A stretch of DNA of 64,000 nucleotides from Acidipropionibacterium jensenii DSM 20535 (GCF_000425285.1 NZ_AUDD01000002.1:62001-126000); one strand, 5' to 3'; numbered from the stretch's first letter, positions 26,611-37,526 are shown. The notes: generated from the sequence alone by a model not told the origin. Made by a program: numbers and translations.

Positions 26611-27506
26611 CGCCTGCCCCGCTCGGCGGTGGCGATCGCCCGGGCGAGGCTGGGGTCGTCGAACTCGAACCCGATCCGGCCGAGCACCTCGCCGCGGACC
26701 CGCTGGCCGGCGAGCAGCGCCTCGTCGACGAGCTCGGAGCCGAAGATCATCCGGACCGCCGGGGTGGGCAGCGGCAGCATGTGTGGGCGGTGCAGGTACT
26801 CGGAGTAGGTGGCGATGAACTCGGCATTGGTCACCGGGATCGGGGCCACCAGGTTGATCGGCCCGACGATCTCGGGGTTGGTCAGGGCCGCGATCATCAC
26901 CCGGATGTGGTCGCGCAGGCTGATCCACGACAGGTACTGCCGCCCCGAGCCCATCCTGCCGGCCAGTCCCAGCCGCACCATGGGCCGCTGCTTGGCCAGG
27001 AATCCGCCCTGGGAGGCGATCACCTGGCCGGTGCGCAGCATCACGACGCGGACGTCGTCGGGGGCCTCGGAGGCCGCGGCCTCCCACTGCCGGCAGACTC
27101 CGGCGAGGAATCCGTCGCCGGCTCCGTCCTGCTCGCAGACCCACTCGTCGCCGCGCGGGCCGTAGTAGCCGACGGCCGATCCGTTGAGGAAGATCTTGCA
27201 CCGCTTCGAACTCTCCAGCGCCCGGGTGACGATCCGGGTGGTGTCCAGGCGGGAGTAGAGGATGCGCTGCTTGCGGTCCTCGGTCCAGCGTCCCCCGGCG
27301 ATGGGTTCGCCGGCCAGGTTGATGACGGCGTCGACGTCGTCCAGGAAGGGCGGGGCGATGGACAGGGTGTCGAGGTCCCACCGTCTGTCGCTGGCCTCGA
27401 TGGGCTCGTGACGGGTGAGGGTCACGACCTCGTGGCCCTGTCGACGAAGCTCCGTGACCAGGGCGCTGCCCAGCAGTCCGGCGAAGCCTCCGATAGCGAT
27501 GCGCAT
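26607..27506 (-). CDS. TIGR01777-family epimerase (DUF1731 domain)
   Basis: This is a 299-residue extended-SDR protein. The nucleotide loop reads GGFAGLLG, INLAGEPIAGGRW and NGSAVGYYGPRGDEW are family blocks, and the C-terminal domain (PTPAVRMIFGSELVDEALLAGQRV) is DUF1731. Members are called sugar-nucleotide epimerases, but substrates are unproven. TACACT lies 6 nt before the ATG, back-to-back with the promoter of the divergent MMPL gene. The stop overlaps the rhomboid start. Confidence 0.92.
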   Translation of the reverse strand: MRIAIGGFAGLLGSALVTELRRQGHEVVTLTRHEPIEASDRRWDLDTLSIAPPFLDDVDAVINLAGEPIAGGRWTEDRKQRILYSRLDTTRIVTRALESSKRCKIFLNGSAVGYYGPRGDEWVCEQDGAGDGFLAGVCRQWEAAASEAPDDVRVVMLRTGQVIASQGGFLAKQRPMVRLGLAGRMGSGRQYLSWISLRDHIRVMIAALTNPEIVGPINLVAPIPVTNAEFIATYSEYLHRPHMLPLPTPAVRMIFGSELVDEALLAGQRVRGEVLGRIGFEFDDPSLARAIATAERGRR

Positions 27507-27512
27507 GGGCCA

Positions 27513-27518
27513 AGTGTA
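27513..27518 (-). promoter_or_regulatory. -10 of the epimerase gene, leaderless
   Basis: TACACT on the minus strand is 6 nt before the ATG at 27506. Confidence 0.55.
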
Positions 27519-27599
27519 GGAAGCCGTCCCCGGCCCGTCTCATGATCGCCGGGAGCGGACGGGGGTGTCGCAGCCTCGCGGGGTGGGCGACGGCGCGCC

Positions 27600-27605
27600 T
27601 ATTGT
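27600..27605 (+). promoter_or_regulatory. -10 of the MMPL gene, leaderless
   Basis: TATTGT is 6 nt before the ATG at 27612; no ribosome site is present. Confidence 0.55.
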
Positions 27606-27611
27606 GACCGC

Positions 27612-29780
27612 ATGGACAACGACCCCTCCGGCCACCGGAGCGCCTCCAGGACTCCGCGCAGCTGGCTGAGGGTGCTGGTGCCCGCCCTGCTCATCCTCAT
27701 CTGGCTGGCCGGGGCGGGGGTCGGCGGACCCTACTTCGGTCGGGTCGACGAGGTCTCTTCCAACGACGCCACCGCCTACCTTCCGCGGTCGGCCGATGCG
27801 ACCCGGGTCCAGGAGCTGCTTGGGAGGTTCAACGACTCTTCGGCGATCCCCGCGGTGGTCGTGATGACCAGCGGGTCGCCGCTGACCCGCAGCCAGACCG
27901 GCGCCCTGCAGAAGGCGGTCCAGGGGCTGGCCTCGGTCCAGGGGGTGACCGGCCAGGGCTCCCCGGCCATTCCCTCCAAGGACGGCCGAGCCATCCAGGC
28001 CTTCGTCCCGATCGACCGGGACGCCGACGTCGGCGAGGCGGTCGACCGGGTCAGGAACACCCTCGAGAGGACCGCACCGGAGGGGATCGAGGTCTTCGTC
28101 ACCGGACCGGCGGGATTCACCGCGGATCTCCTGGAGGCCTTCTCGGGGATCGACACCCTGCTGCTGGGAGTGGCCCTGGCGGCCGTCCTGGTGATCCTGC
28201 TGATCGTCTACCGGTCCCTGCTGCTGCCCGTCGTGGTGCTGCTGACCGGAGTCTCGGCGCTGACGGTGGCCCTGCTGGTGGTCTGGCACCTGGCGCGGGC
28301 CGGGGTGCTGCTGCTGAGCGGGCAGACCCAGGGGATCCTGTTCATCCTGGTGATCGGGGCGGCCACCGACTACGCCCTGCTCTACGTCGCCCGGTACCGG
28401 GAGGCGCTGATCGCCGAGAGGGACCGGTGGACCGCCACCGTCGATGCCCTCAAGGGGTCCGTCAGGCCGATCGTCGCCTCCGGCGGCACCGTCATCGCCG
28501 GACTGCTGTGCCTGATGCTCAGCGAGCTGAAGTCCAACAGCACCCTGGGGCCGGTGACCTCCATCGGCATCGTCTTCGCGATGCTGGCGGCGCTGACCTT
28601 CCTCCCGGCGATGCTGCTGCTGATGGGACGGGCCGCCCTCTGGCCCAGGGTCCCGCACTTCGACCCGCAGGCCTCCGGCGAGGTCTCCCCCACCGGGCTG
28701 TGGGCGCGGGCAGGACGGGCGGTGTCGACGCGGCCGCGCACGGTGTGGGTGGTGGCCTGCGTGATCCTGGCGGTGTGCACCCTGGGGATCACCCAGCTGC
28801 GCGCCCAGGGGGTGCCCCAGTCCGACCTGGTGCTCGGCTCCTCCCAGGCCCGCGACGGACAGCGCGCCCTGGCTGAGCACTTCCCCGGCGGCTCCGGCAG
28901 TCCCGCCTTCGTCGTCACCAGCTCGGCGGACCTGCAGAAGGTCGCCGACGTCCTGCTGGCGAGTTCGGGGGTGCAGAGTGTCGCCGTCTCGGCCGACACC
29001 CCGGCGGGCACCGCACCGGTGACCCGGTCGGGGATCGGCGGGTTCGGCGGCCCGGGCACCCCGGCGCCCGAGCCTCGGGTGGTCGACGGCCAGGTGCTCC
29101 TCCAGGCGACCCTGGCCGATGCGGCCGACTCCGATGCCGCCGAGCAGACCGTCCGCGATCTGCGCTCCGAGCTGGACCGCGGCGGCGCCACCGCTCTGGT
29201 GGGCGGGGTGACGGCCACCGCCATCGACACCAACGACACCTCGCTGCGCGACCGCAATCTCATCATCCCGCTGGTGCTGGCGGTGATCCTGGTGATTCTC
29301 ATGGTGCTGCTGCGGGCGGTGGTCGCCCCGCTGGTCCTGCTGGGCACCACCGTGCTGTCCTTCGGGGCGACGATGGGGGTGGCGGCGGTGGTCTTCAACA
29401 CCGTCCTGGACCTGCCGGGGGCCGATCCGGCGGTGCCGCTGTTCGGCTTCGTCTTCCTGATCGCGCTGGGGATCGACTACAACATCTTTCTGATGACCCG
29501 GGTGCGCGAGGAGTCCGGCGCCCACGGCACCCGGCCCGGGATCATCCGGGGGCTCCAGTTCACCGGCGGGGTGATCACCTCGGCGGGGCTGGTGCTGGCG
29601 GCGACATTCGCGGCGCTGTCGGTGATCCCGATCCTCTTCCTGGTCCAGATCGCCTTCATCGTGGCCTTCGGGGTGCTCGTCGACACCTTCCTGGTGCGGG
29701 CGGTGCTGCTGCCGGCGCTCTGCTACGACATCGGCCGGCCGATCTGGTGGCCGTCCCACTGGGGAAAGGAGATCCGATGA
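27612..29780 (+). CDS. MMPL/RND-family membrane transporter
   Basis: The 722-residue protein has two RND-like halves: one membrane segment, a soluble domain of about 130 residues, then five segments, repeated. Each half carries the MMPL core motif, ATDYALLYVARYREAL in the first and LGIDYNIFLMTRVREE in the second, whose Asp-Tyr pairs carry protons. Such proteins export lipids, siderophores or drugs in actinobacteria; the cargo is not evident. It overlaps the next gene by ATGA, although the two functions look unrelated. Confidence 0.93.
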   Translation: MDNDPSGHRSASRTPRSWLRVLVPALLILIWLAGAGVGGPYFGRVDEVSSNDATAYLPRSADATRVQELLGRFNDSSAIPAVVVMTSGSPLTRSQTGALQKAVQGLASVQGVTGQGSPAIPSKDGRAIQAFVPIDRDADVGEAVDRVRNTLERTAPEGIEVFVTGPAGFTADLLEAFSGIDTLLLGVALAAVLVILLIVYRSLLLPVVVLLTGVSALTVALLVVWHLARAGVLLLSGQTQGILFILVIGAATDYALLYVARYREALIAERDRWTATVDALKGSVRPIVASGGTVIAGLLCLMLSELKSNSTLGPVTSIGIVFAMLAALTFLPAMLLLMGRAALWPRVPHFDPQASGEVSPTGLWARAGRAVSTRPRTVWVVACVILAVCTLGITQLRAQGVPQSDLVLGSSQARDGQRALAEHFPGGSGSPAFVVTSSADLQKVADVLLASSGVQSVAVSADTPAGTAPVTRSGIGGFGGPGTPAPEPRVVDGQVLLQATLADAADSDAAEQTVRDLRSELDRGGATALVGGVTATAIDTNDTSLRDRNLIIPLVLAVILVILMVLLRAVVAPLVLLGTTVLSFGATMGVAAVVFNTVLDLPGADPAVPLFGFVFLIALGIDYNIFLMTRVREESGAHGTRPGIIRGLQFTGGVITSAGLVLAATFAALSVIPILFLVQIAFIVAFGVLVDTFLVRAVLLPALCYDIGRPIWWPSHWGKEIR

Positions 29781-30211
29781 GACTCTGGTCTCTGAACCCG
29801 CGCCATCTGGACCGGATGGGGCTGGTCGCCTGCTGGCGGGAGAGTCTGCTGGCCCAGGCGGTCCTGGCCGGCCGCACCAAGGGGTACCGCAACCATCCCC
29901 AGCTCAACCGGTTCCGCGCCCAGACCGATCCGCTGGCCGCGGTCGGCTGCTACCTGGAGGGCCTCGGCCGGGAGGCCACCGCGCGGGGCTACCACTTCAA
30001 CACGACGCTGATCCTGCGGCCCTGCGGACAGACGCCGCCACCGCTCATCCCGGTCACCACCAGTCAGCTCGACCTCGAGTGGCGCCATCTGGGGGCCAAG
30101 CTGGCCCAGCGCAGCCCCCAGGACGCGGCTCGCTGGGAGCACGACGAGCCGAGCCCCCATCCGCTGTTCCAGCCGGTGCCCGGCCCGGTCGAGGACTGGG
30201 AGCGCGGCTGA
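29777..30211 (+). CDS. Pyrimidine-dimer DNA glycosylase / endonuclease V family
   Basis: The 144-residue protein begins MRLWSLNPRHLDRMGLVACW and continues LLAQAVLAGRTKGYRNHPQ, the hallmark of PF03013. The T4 enzyme of that family cuts cyclobutane dimers by glycosylase/AP-lyase action; bacterial members are less studied. AAAGGAGAT precedes ATG 29777, which overlaps the MMPL stop. A weak hairpin lies between it and the convergent accessory operon. Confidence 0.88.
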   Translation: MRLWSLNPRHLDRMGLVACWRESLLAQAVLAGRTKGYRNHPQLNRFRAQTDPLAAVGCYLEGLGREATARGYHFNTTLILRPCGQTPPPLIPVTTSQLDLEWRHLGAKLAQRSPQDAARWEHDEPSPHPLFQPVPGPVEDWERG

Positions 30212-30237
30212 CCGGGATCGGTTACCCGGGCGGTCAG
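30208..30237. terminator. Weak hairpin between convergent genes
   Basis: CTGACCG (30208-30214) pairs with CGGTCAG (30231-30237), with GGG/CCC inside. It is the only candidate terminator in the 36-nt gap. Confidence 0.3.
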
Positions 30238-30247
30238 ACCCGCGCGG

Positions 30248-31027
30248 TCAGACCCCTCGACGGGCCCTGGACCGCACGATGCTGGAGGCCTCCTCCTCGA
30301 CGAAGTCGCGCAGCTCCTCGTCGCTGAGAATGTCCAGCAGCATCGATCCGGTGCGGGCGGCGATCAGCGCCATGAACTTGCGGGCGAACTCGGAGCGTCC
30401 GCCGGGCTGGCCGGCACCGTAGCTGAGGATCGCGGTGGCCGCCTGGCGGATCAGACGCTGGTCGCGGGCCAGTGAGGGCCGGCCCAGCATGGCGGCGAAC
30501 TCGGCCTCGCCGAACAGCGGGTCGGCGTCGACCATCACCGGTCCGAGGATCTGCCAGCGCCGCCAGGACTGCTTGAGGTAGCTGCGGTCCTGGTTGCCGC
30601 TCTGGGCGCCGATCCACCGGTCGGCGGGAAGCCTGAGCTCCCCCACGATGGTCTCCCCGGGCCATCGGGCGAGGACGACGTCCGGCAGCACCCGCAGGGA
30701 CAGGTAGGACCACACGCCGTCGTGGGAGGCGTCGGAGCCGATCGGGTCGATCACCTCGGCGATCGCCCGGCCGAGCTCCATGCCGTAGCCGTCGCGACCC
30801 TCCTTGGTGTGCAGGTCGAAGCCGGTGAGGCGGGCCACGATGGCCTCCCGCCAGGCGTCGACCTGCTGGGAGTCGGGCAGCGGTCCGGCACCGGGATCGT
30901 CGGTGGAGATCCGGCTGGTGTCGACCAGGTAGTCGGCGGTGGTGCCCTCGCCGAGTCGGCGGGCGTGATCGGCGAGCAGCTGGATGGCCTCCCCGGCGCG
31001 CAGCCGGGGGATGACGACGGAACTCAC
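30248..31027 (-). CDS. DUF6339-like protein, last gene of the GHKL cassette
   Basis: The 259-residue soluble protein resembles the DUF6339 group: an N-terminal helical part (AGEAIQLLADHARRLG), a central block VWSYLSLRVLPDVVLARWP, then RSYLKQSWRRWQILGPVM and GEAEFAAMLGRPSLARDQRLIRQAA. The family assignment is from memory of its pattern and is moderate. No catalytic motif is visible. GTG 31027 overlaps the preceding stop (GTGA), which ties it to the unknown 295-residue protein and the GHKL ATPase. I infer a partner role in the same complex or pathway. Confidence 0.65.
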   Translation of the reverse strand: MSSVVIPRLRAGEAIQLLADHARRLGEGTTADYLVDTSRISTDDPGAGPLPDSQQVDAWREAIVARLTGFDLHTKEGRDGYGMELGRAIAEVIDPIGSDASHDGVWSYLSLRVLPDVVLARWPGETIVGELRLPADRWIGAQSGNQDRSYLKQSWRRWQILGPVMVDADPLFGEAEFAAMLGRPSLARDQRLIRQAATAILSYGAGQPGGRSEFARKFMALIAARTGSMLLDILSDEELRDFVEEEASSIVRSRARRGV

Positions 31028-31911
31028 TTCAACTCCTTGAGGAATCCGGTCCCGGCCTGCAGCAGCGCCAGGAGGCGTCCGGGATCTCTGGTCAGCACGT
31101 CGACGGCCCCGCGCAGGGTGGTGTCGAGGTAGCTGGCGCACAGCTCCTCCAGGCAGGCGCCGGTGCTGCCCTCGTCGAACTCGTCGAGTGCCTCGTCGCC
31201 GGCGGTCAGTGCCACCGAGACGAGCATCTGGGTGAGGATGTCGCGGATGATGATCGGCTGGGCGATGCTGTTGTCGGCTCCCAGCAGGGCCTCGGCGGCC
31301 GGGTGATCCTTGTTGACGAAGAGCCTCACCGAGCCGAGGAAGGGGGCGTTGAGATCGTCGGCGGAGAACTTCACCAGCCAGGCGGCGTCGCGGGGGAACT
31401 CCCCGCCGCGGAACCGGACGGCCTCGACGGGGAAGACGGCGTCGTCCCCCTCGAGGGTGAACCGGAAGGGCTCCTCGCCGGTGAACAGCCGGCTGCCCTT
31501 GAGGTAGGCGGCGCGGTTGTCGGGGGCGATCCCGTCGGGTCCGTCGAGGACCAGTTCGTAGCGCACCTCGAGGTCCTGGGCGGCGGTGCCGCCGGGGACC
31601 TTGACGGTGATCTCGGCGGCGGGGTGGTCGGGTCCGATGGGGGCCGCCCACAGGAACCGACGTCCGGTGGAGGGGCAGTCGACCCGCAGCACGGCGAGCA
31701 GCCGGGTCATCCCGTCGTCGGCGCTCAGGCCGCTCTCGGCGGCCACCCGAGCGGCGTCGATGGACATCTGGCCGGTGATGGCGAAGTCGGAGATGTAGGT
31801 CCAGTCGACCGGTCTCTCGTCGGGTCCGGTGCGCTGGCCGTCGAGCAGCAGGGCGGGCACCGAGCAGCTCACCGCGGCCGGGCTCACCGCCCGGAATGGC
31901 TGAACTCTCAT
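31024..31911 (-). CDS. Unrecognised protein, middle gene of the GHKL cassette
   Basis: I do not recognise this 295-residue protein. It has no membrane segment or signal peptide. The first two thirds look beta-rich (RFLWAAPIGPDHPAAEITVKV, LEVRYELVLDG) and the last third helical (IIIRDILTQMLVSVALTAG). Strings such as FRGGEFPRDAAWLVKFSADDLNAPFLGSV may mark the family but no enzyme motif is evident. ATG 31911 overlaps the GHKL stop and its own stop overlaps the DUF6339-like start, so expression should be near-stoichiometric with both. Confidence 0.75.
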   Translation of the reverse strand: MRVQPFRAVSPAAVSCSVPALLLDGQRTGPDERPVDWTYISDFAITGQMSIDAARVAAESGLSADDGMTRLLAVLRVDCPSTGRRFLWAAPIGPDHPAAEITVKVPGGTAAQDLEVRYELVLDGPDGIAPDNRAAYLKGSRLFTGEEPFRFTLEGDDAVFPVEAVRFRGGEFPRDAAWLVKFSADDLNAPFLGSVRLFVNKDHPAAEALLGADNSIAQPIIIRDILTQMLVSVALTAGDEALDEFDEGSTGACLEELCASYLDTTLRGAVDVLTRDPGRLLALLQAGTGFLKELK

Positions 31912-33731
31912 CAGGCGTCCTCTCCCAGGAAACTGCAGTCGATGGCGACCCCGTCGGGATAGCTCACGTCGGCGGTGAAGGTCTCCCCCGCCCGGACCCG
32001 GATCCCGTCGTAGTCGTAGCGGGTGCCCTCGGAGGTCTGCCACGCGGAGATGTAGATCTCGTCGGAGTCGCCCAACGAGGAACGCCCGTCGATCCCGATG
32101 TCGAGTGTGGGAGTGACCTGCACGTACTGGCCGTCGGAGCGGGCGTGCAGGGTGAACCGGGTCACCGCGATGGTCGGGTCTCCGTGCTCGGAGGGCGGGA
32201 CCAGCTCGTAGCCGAGCACCTCGACCTTCGAGGTGCGGGCGCGGACATCCTTGGCCTTGCCGCCCCTGCGCCTACCGGCGGACTTGCGGGAGCCCGAGAC
32301 GGGCCGGGCGAGGACTCCCAGGGCCGAGGCGAGCTGGCTGGCGGCCTCGGCGGGCTGCTCGGCCTCCACGGCGTCGGCCGGCGCCAGGAAGGTGCGCACC
32401 TCCTCGCCGATGCGGCGCAGCCCGGTGTTGACCAGCCGCTTCTGGGCCGGTTCCAGGGCGCTGGGGTTCCAGGAGTCGTGGGTGGGCGGCTCGGCGGCCG
32501 AGAAGTCGGCATCCATCTCGGGGACCGGCTTGAAGACGCCGACCCACTCACCGATCATGTTGCGGTAGTTGGGGTACTCGCGGTCCTCCACGACCAGCTC
32601 GGCGGAGTTGCGCATCAGGGTGACGCGGTTCTCGGCGGACTTGAAGGGGTCACCCGGCGGCACGGCGCACGGGGCCAGCCCCAGGTGACCGACCAGCTTC
32701 TTCGGGTTGCGGCACCAGATCTCCTCGACGGTCACCAGGCCGGCGGCCGAGGAGTGAGCGGGCTCGGGGTCCTCGGCGGTCGCCTGGGCGGCTCGCACCG
32801 CCTCCAGGCAGGCCTCCTTGGCGGCCAGCACCCGGGAGTCGGCGGCCTCGGGGATGTGCACCGGCTCGCCGTCGACGACGACGCTGATCGTCATCTGTCG
32901 CCGTTCGGCCTGGTCGGCCAGACGCTTGGCCCACAGGTTGACCGGGACCGCGGTGCAGGCCTCGGCGATGAAGGCCTGGCGGCCGTCGTCGTAGACCGGG
33001 GCGAGCAGCAGCAGGGAGGTGCCGGTCTCGGTGGGACCGAATCCCCGCTCGAAGACCGCCTCGCCGAGGGCGTGGGCGTCGGCCCCCAGAACCGGCTGGA
33101 CCTGTGCGGGATGGCCGTCGGACGAGCGCAGCGCCCACCACTGCTGGCCGGTGTAGCGCTTGGCGTCCATCAGGAAGCTGGAGGTGACGGCGGCGGCGAT
33201 GAACCGCTCCTCGAACTGTCCGGGGGCTGTCTGGATGCGGGTCCAGATCACCAGCGTGCCGCAGCTGGAGGCGCGGAAGGCCGCGGACTTGCCGAACCCG
33301 TAGGTGCCGCCGCCCAGGGAGCGGCCGCGGGGCGCGCCGACGGTGAGCACGAAGTCGCGGTAGTTGGTGGAGTCGTCCTGACCGACCTGGGAGTCGTTGT
33401 TGGTGGGTCCGCCCAGGCCCGAGGTGCCGCGGTCGTGGATCTCGATGGCCTCCATCGAGTCGGCGCCCAGGGCTGCCGTGAGTCCGGAGGTCGGGCTGGC
33501 CTCGGCGAAGACGTTGTCGCGCAGCACCGAGACGGTCTGGCCGGTCAGACGCCGGAAACGCATCTGGTACTCGGGGACAACCCCGTCGGTGCGGGCGTCC
33601 CAGCTGTTCTGGGCGGTCTCGCGCAGCAGCAGGCTGGGCGTGGCGACGCTGGTGCCGAGCAGTTTCTTGGTGCCGTCGCCGGCGATGTCCCCGGCGCCGA
33701 AGGGTTTGGCCACCCAGTCGAGTTGAATCAT
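31911..33731 (-). CDS. GHKL-type ATPase, core of an accessory cassette
   Basis: The 606-residue protein has the Bergerat ATP-binding fold: N-box LLLRETAQNSWDA with Glu38, Asn42 and Asp45; G1 box HDRGTSGLGG (Asp100); and the glycine-rich lid GGGTYGFGKSAAF (140-152). This places it with MutL/MORC/Hsp90-like ATPases and not with sensor kinases, since no H-box or receiver domain is present. The C-terminal part (about 480-606) follows a basic linker (SRKSAGRRRGGKAKD) and is beta-rich. ATG 33731 has GGGAGGGTG upstream. It leads a three-gene overlapping operon. A defence or DNA-structure role is inference from the family. Confidence 0.85.
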   Translation of the reverse strand: MIQLDWVAKPFGAGDIAGDGTKKLLGTSVATPSLLLRETAQNSWDARTDGVVPEYQMRFRRLTGQTVSVLRDNVFAEASPTSGLTAALGADSMEAIEIHDRGTSGLGGPTNNDSQVGQDDSTNYRDFVLTVGAPRGRSLGGGTYGFGKSAAFRASSCGTLVIWTRIQTAPGQFEERFIAAAVTSSFLMDAKRYTGQQWWALRSSDGHPAQVQPVLGADAHALGEAVFERGFGPTETGTSLLLLAPVYDDGRQAFIAEACTAVPVNLWAKRLADQAERRQMTISVVVDGEPVHIPEAADSRVLAAKEACLEAVRAAQATAEDPEPAHSSAAGLVTVEEIWCRNPKKLVGHLGLAPCAVPPGDPFKSAENRVTLMRNSAELVVEDREYPNYRNMIGEWVGVFKPVPEMDADFSAAEPPTHDSWNPSALEPAQKRLVNTGLRRIGEEVRTFLAPADAVEAEQPAEAASQLASALGVLARPVSGSRKSAGRRRGGKAKDVRARTSKVEVLGYELVPPSEHGDPTIAVTRFTLHARSDGQYVQVTPTLDIGIDGRSSLGDSDEIYISAWQTSEGTRYDYDGIRVRAGETFTADVSYPDGVAIDCSFLGEDA

Positions 33732-33808
33732 CGGACGGTCACCCTCCCCCGGGCGCACGAGTGGTGACAGGTCCCGCCGGGGCAGCACATCACGGGCTCA
33801 GAAGTCAT
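33728..33808 (-). CDS. Possible 26-residue Cys-rich leader peptide
   Basis: This small frame would encode 26 residues with four cysteines and paired histidines (CCPGGTCHHSC) and a basic end. Two facts favour it: TAGGTT lies 7 nt before its ATG, the leaderless spacing seen across the window, and its TGA overlaps the GHKL ATG as ATGA. It could couple translation or sense cysteine or metal supply, as leaderless Cys-containing leader peptides do in mycobacteria. It may also be chance; conservation would decide. Confidence 0.35.
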   Translation of the reverse strand: MTSEPVMCCPGGTCHHSCARGRVTVR

Positions 33809-33815
33809 GCCTGCC

Positions 33816-33821
33816 AACCTA
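33816..33821 (-). promoter_or_regulatory. -10 upstream of the GHKL operon
   Basis: TAGGTT on the minus strand is 7 nt before the ATG at 33808 and 84 nt before the GHKL start. It lies in the 178-nt gap after the DUF3883 gene. Confidence 0.45.
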
Positions 33822-33909
33822 CCGCCCGCCCCTGACAGGACCGAAGCAGCACCGGGGGTGAACCGAGGGTGAGGGACACCGGCCTCAGCAACGTCGATGG
33901 TGCCGCCGC

Positions 33910-34755
33910 TCAGGCGGCGCCGGCCTTCGGTAGAGCCAAATAGTCGAGCGGGTCGAGATCGCATGTGGCACTGATCGCCCCGTGCAGCTCGTAGTAGCCC
34001 GTGCCATCCCCGAAGTTGTACAGCCGCATCAAGACGTAGTGCTCTGGCTTACTCTCGCTGACTCGAACCTCGTGCCTCGAGACGATCATGGGCCAGTTGA
34101 TGGACTGCCGAGTGGTTTTCACTTCCAGATGGCGTTCTTCCCCGTTCGGTTCGAAAGACTTCACGTCGTAGCCCCAGCCGTCGCCGTCCTCAAGGCTGAC
34201 GTGGCGCACCTGTTCAGCAAGATCTCGACGATCCGCCGCCTCAAGGATGCTGCGTTCCCGACGAACGACCGCTCTCTCTCCACGATCACCCAGACTCTTG
34301 TTCGCCGCCTCTCGAGCCACGTAATCCGTGTGATACCCACGAGTGTGAAGCCGATGCGGACCATCCGTAATCAGGACCTCCGTAGGCATGACCGAGTCGG
34401 TCCAGTTCAAGTCGAGGAGATCCGCAGCATCGCGGTCGACGGCCGTATCCATCTTGTGGAAGAAATCTGGTCGTCCACGGACCTGTCGGGCGACCTCATC
34501 GGCCAGGGAATCCTGATAGTTCACAGCCGGCTTGTATCCGCGGACATAGACGCACCTCTGGTCGGCAAGTACCGCGGACACGTTTCGGAACTTCCACTCC
34601 AGCGAGGCCTCCGAACGACCGATCCGCTCAGCAACCTCGCGCCGATACTGCGTCTTCGAATAATGCTGACCCGTCAGCTCCTGCTCCAGCATGTTGAGGT
34701 ATGCGCGCACCGTCACCGCATTCTCAGTGTCACTCCAGGGTTCATTTCTGGCCAC
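33910..34755 (-). CDS. DUF3883-type (nuclease-like) protein
   Basis: The 281-residue protein has an N-terminal helical part (TVRAYLNMLEQELTGQHYSKTQYRREVAERIGRSEASLEWKF) that looks like a DNA-binding or adaptor domain. The C-terminal part has GDRGERAVVRRERSIL and then GWGYDVKSFEPNGEERHLEVKTT. Glu160, Asp197, Glu211 and Lys213 fit the DUF3883 version of the PD-(D/E)xK fold. Codon use is visibly less GC-rich than in its neighbours, suggesting recent transfer. TAGGGT is 6 nt before GTG 34755. It lies just upstream of the GHKL operon on the same strand but has its own promoter. Confidence 0.8.
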   Translation of the reverse strand: MARNEPWSDTENAVTVRAYLNMLEQELTGQHYSKTQYRREVAERIGRSEASLEWKFRNVSAVLADQRCVYVRGYKPAVNYQDSLADEVARQVRGRPDFFHKMDTAVDRDAADLLDLNWTDSVMPTEVLITDGPHRLHTRGYHTDYVAREAANKSLGDRGERAVVRRERSILEAADRRDLAEQVRHVSLEDGDGWGYDVKSFEPNGEERHLEVKTTRQSINWPMIVSRHEVRVSESKPEHYVLMRLYNFGDGTGYYELHGAISATCDLDPLDYLALPKAGAA

Positions 34756-34761
34756 GGCAGC

Positions 34762-34767
34762 ACCCTA
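34762..34767 (-). promoter_or_regulatory. -10 of the DUF3883 gene, leaderless
   Basis: TAGGGT on the minus strand is 6 nt before GTG 34755. Confidence 0.5.
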
Positions 34768-34809
34768 TCGGCCATCACCCCGACGTGAACGCGATCCCCT
34801 ACACACCAC

Positions 34810-34843
34810 GAGTGGGCCCCCACCTGTTGGTGGGGGCCCACTC
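34810..34843. terminator. clpC terminator
   Basis: Perfect 15-bp arms (34810-34824 and 34829-34843) with loop TGTT, 33 nt after the clpC stop. It insulates clpC from the accessory cassette. Confidence 0.88.
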
Positions 34844-34876
34844 ATTGAGCTGTCGTGCTACGGCACCGGGGAGACC

Positions 34877-37408
<2,532 letters not shown>

Positions 37409-37500
37409 GAAGTCTCCTTGTGACGGGACCCGGGCGACCCCGAAGGGACACCCGCTGTCTTGGACAGTCTAGTAACGCCCCCCTGACAGGACCTGAGTCC

Positions 37501-37526
37501 CGTCGTTCGCCGGCCGCGCAACGACG
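37501..37526. promoter_or_regulatory. ClgR-like dyad upstream of clpC
   Basis: CGTCGTT (37501-37507) and AACGACG (37520-37526) flank CGC-N5-GCG (37508-37518). CGC-N5-GCG is the core I recall for the clp activator ClgR. Flanking bases match the consensus only partly. Confidence 0.4.

Noticed and set aside
33728-33964. 78-codon frame between the DUF3883 gene and the GHKL gene
   Set aside because: Its 5' part overlaps the end of the DUF3883 gene antisense to nothing conserved and has no start signal; only the final 26 codons, with their own -10, are kept as a possible leader.
30248-34755. Integrated mobile element carrying the accessory cassette
   Set aside because: No integrase, transposase, flanking tRNA or direct terminal repeats were found at the borders; only composition and content suggest transfer.
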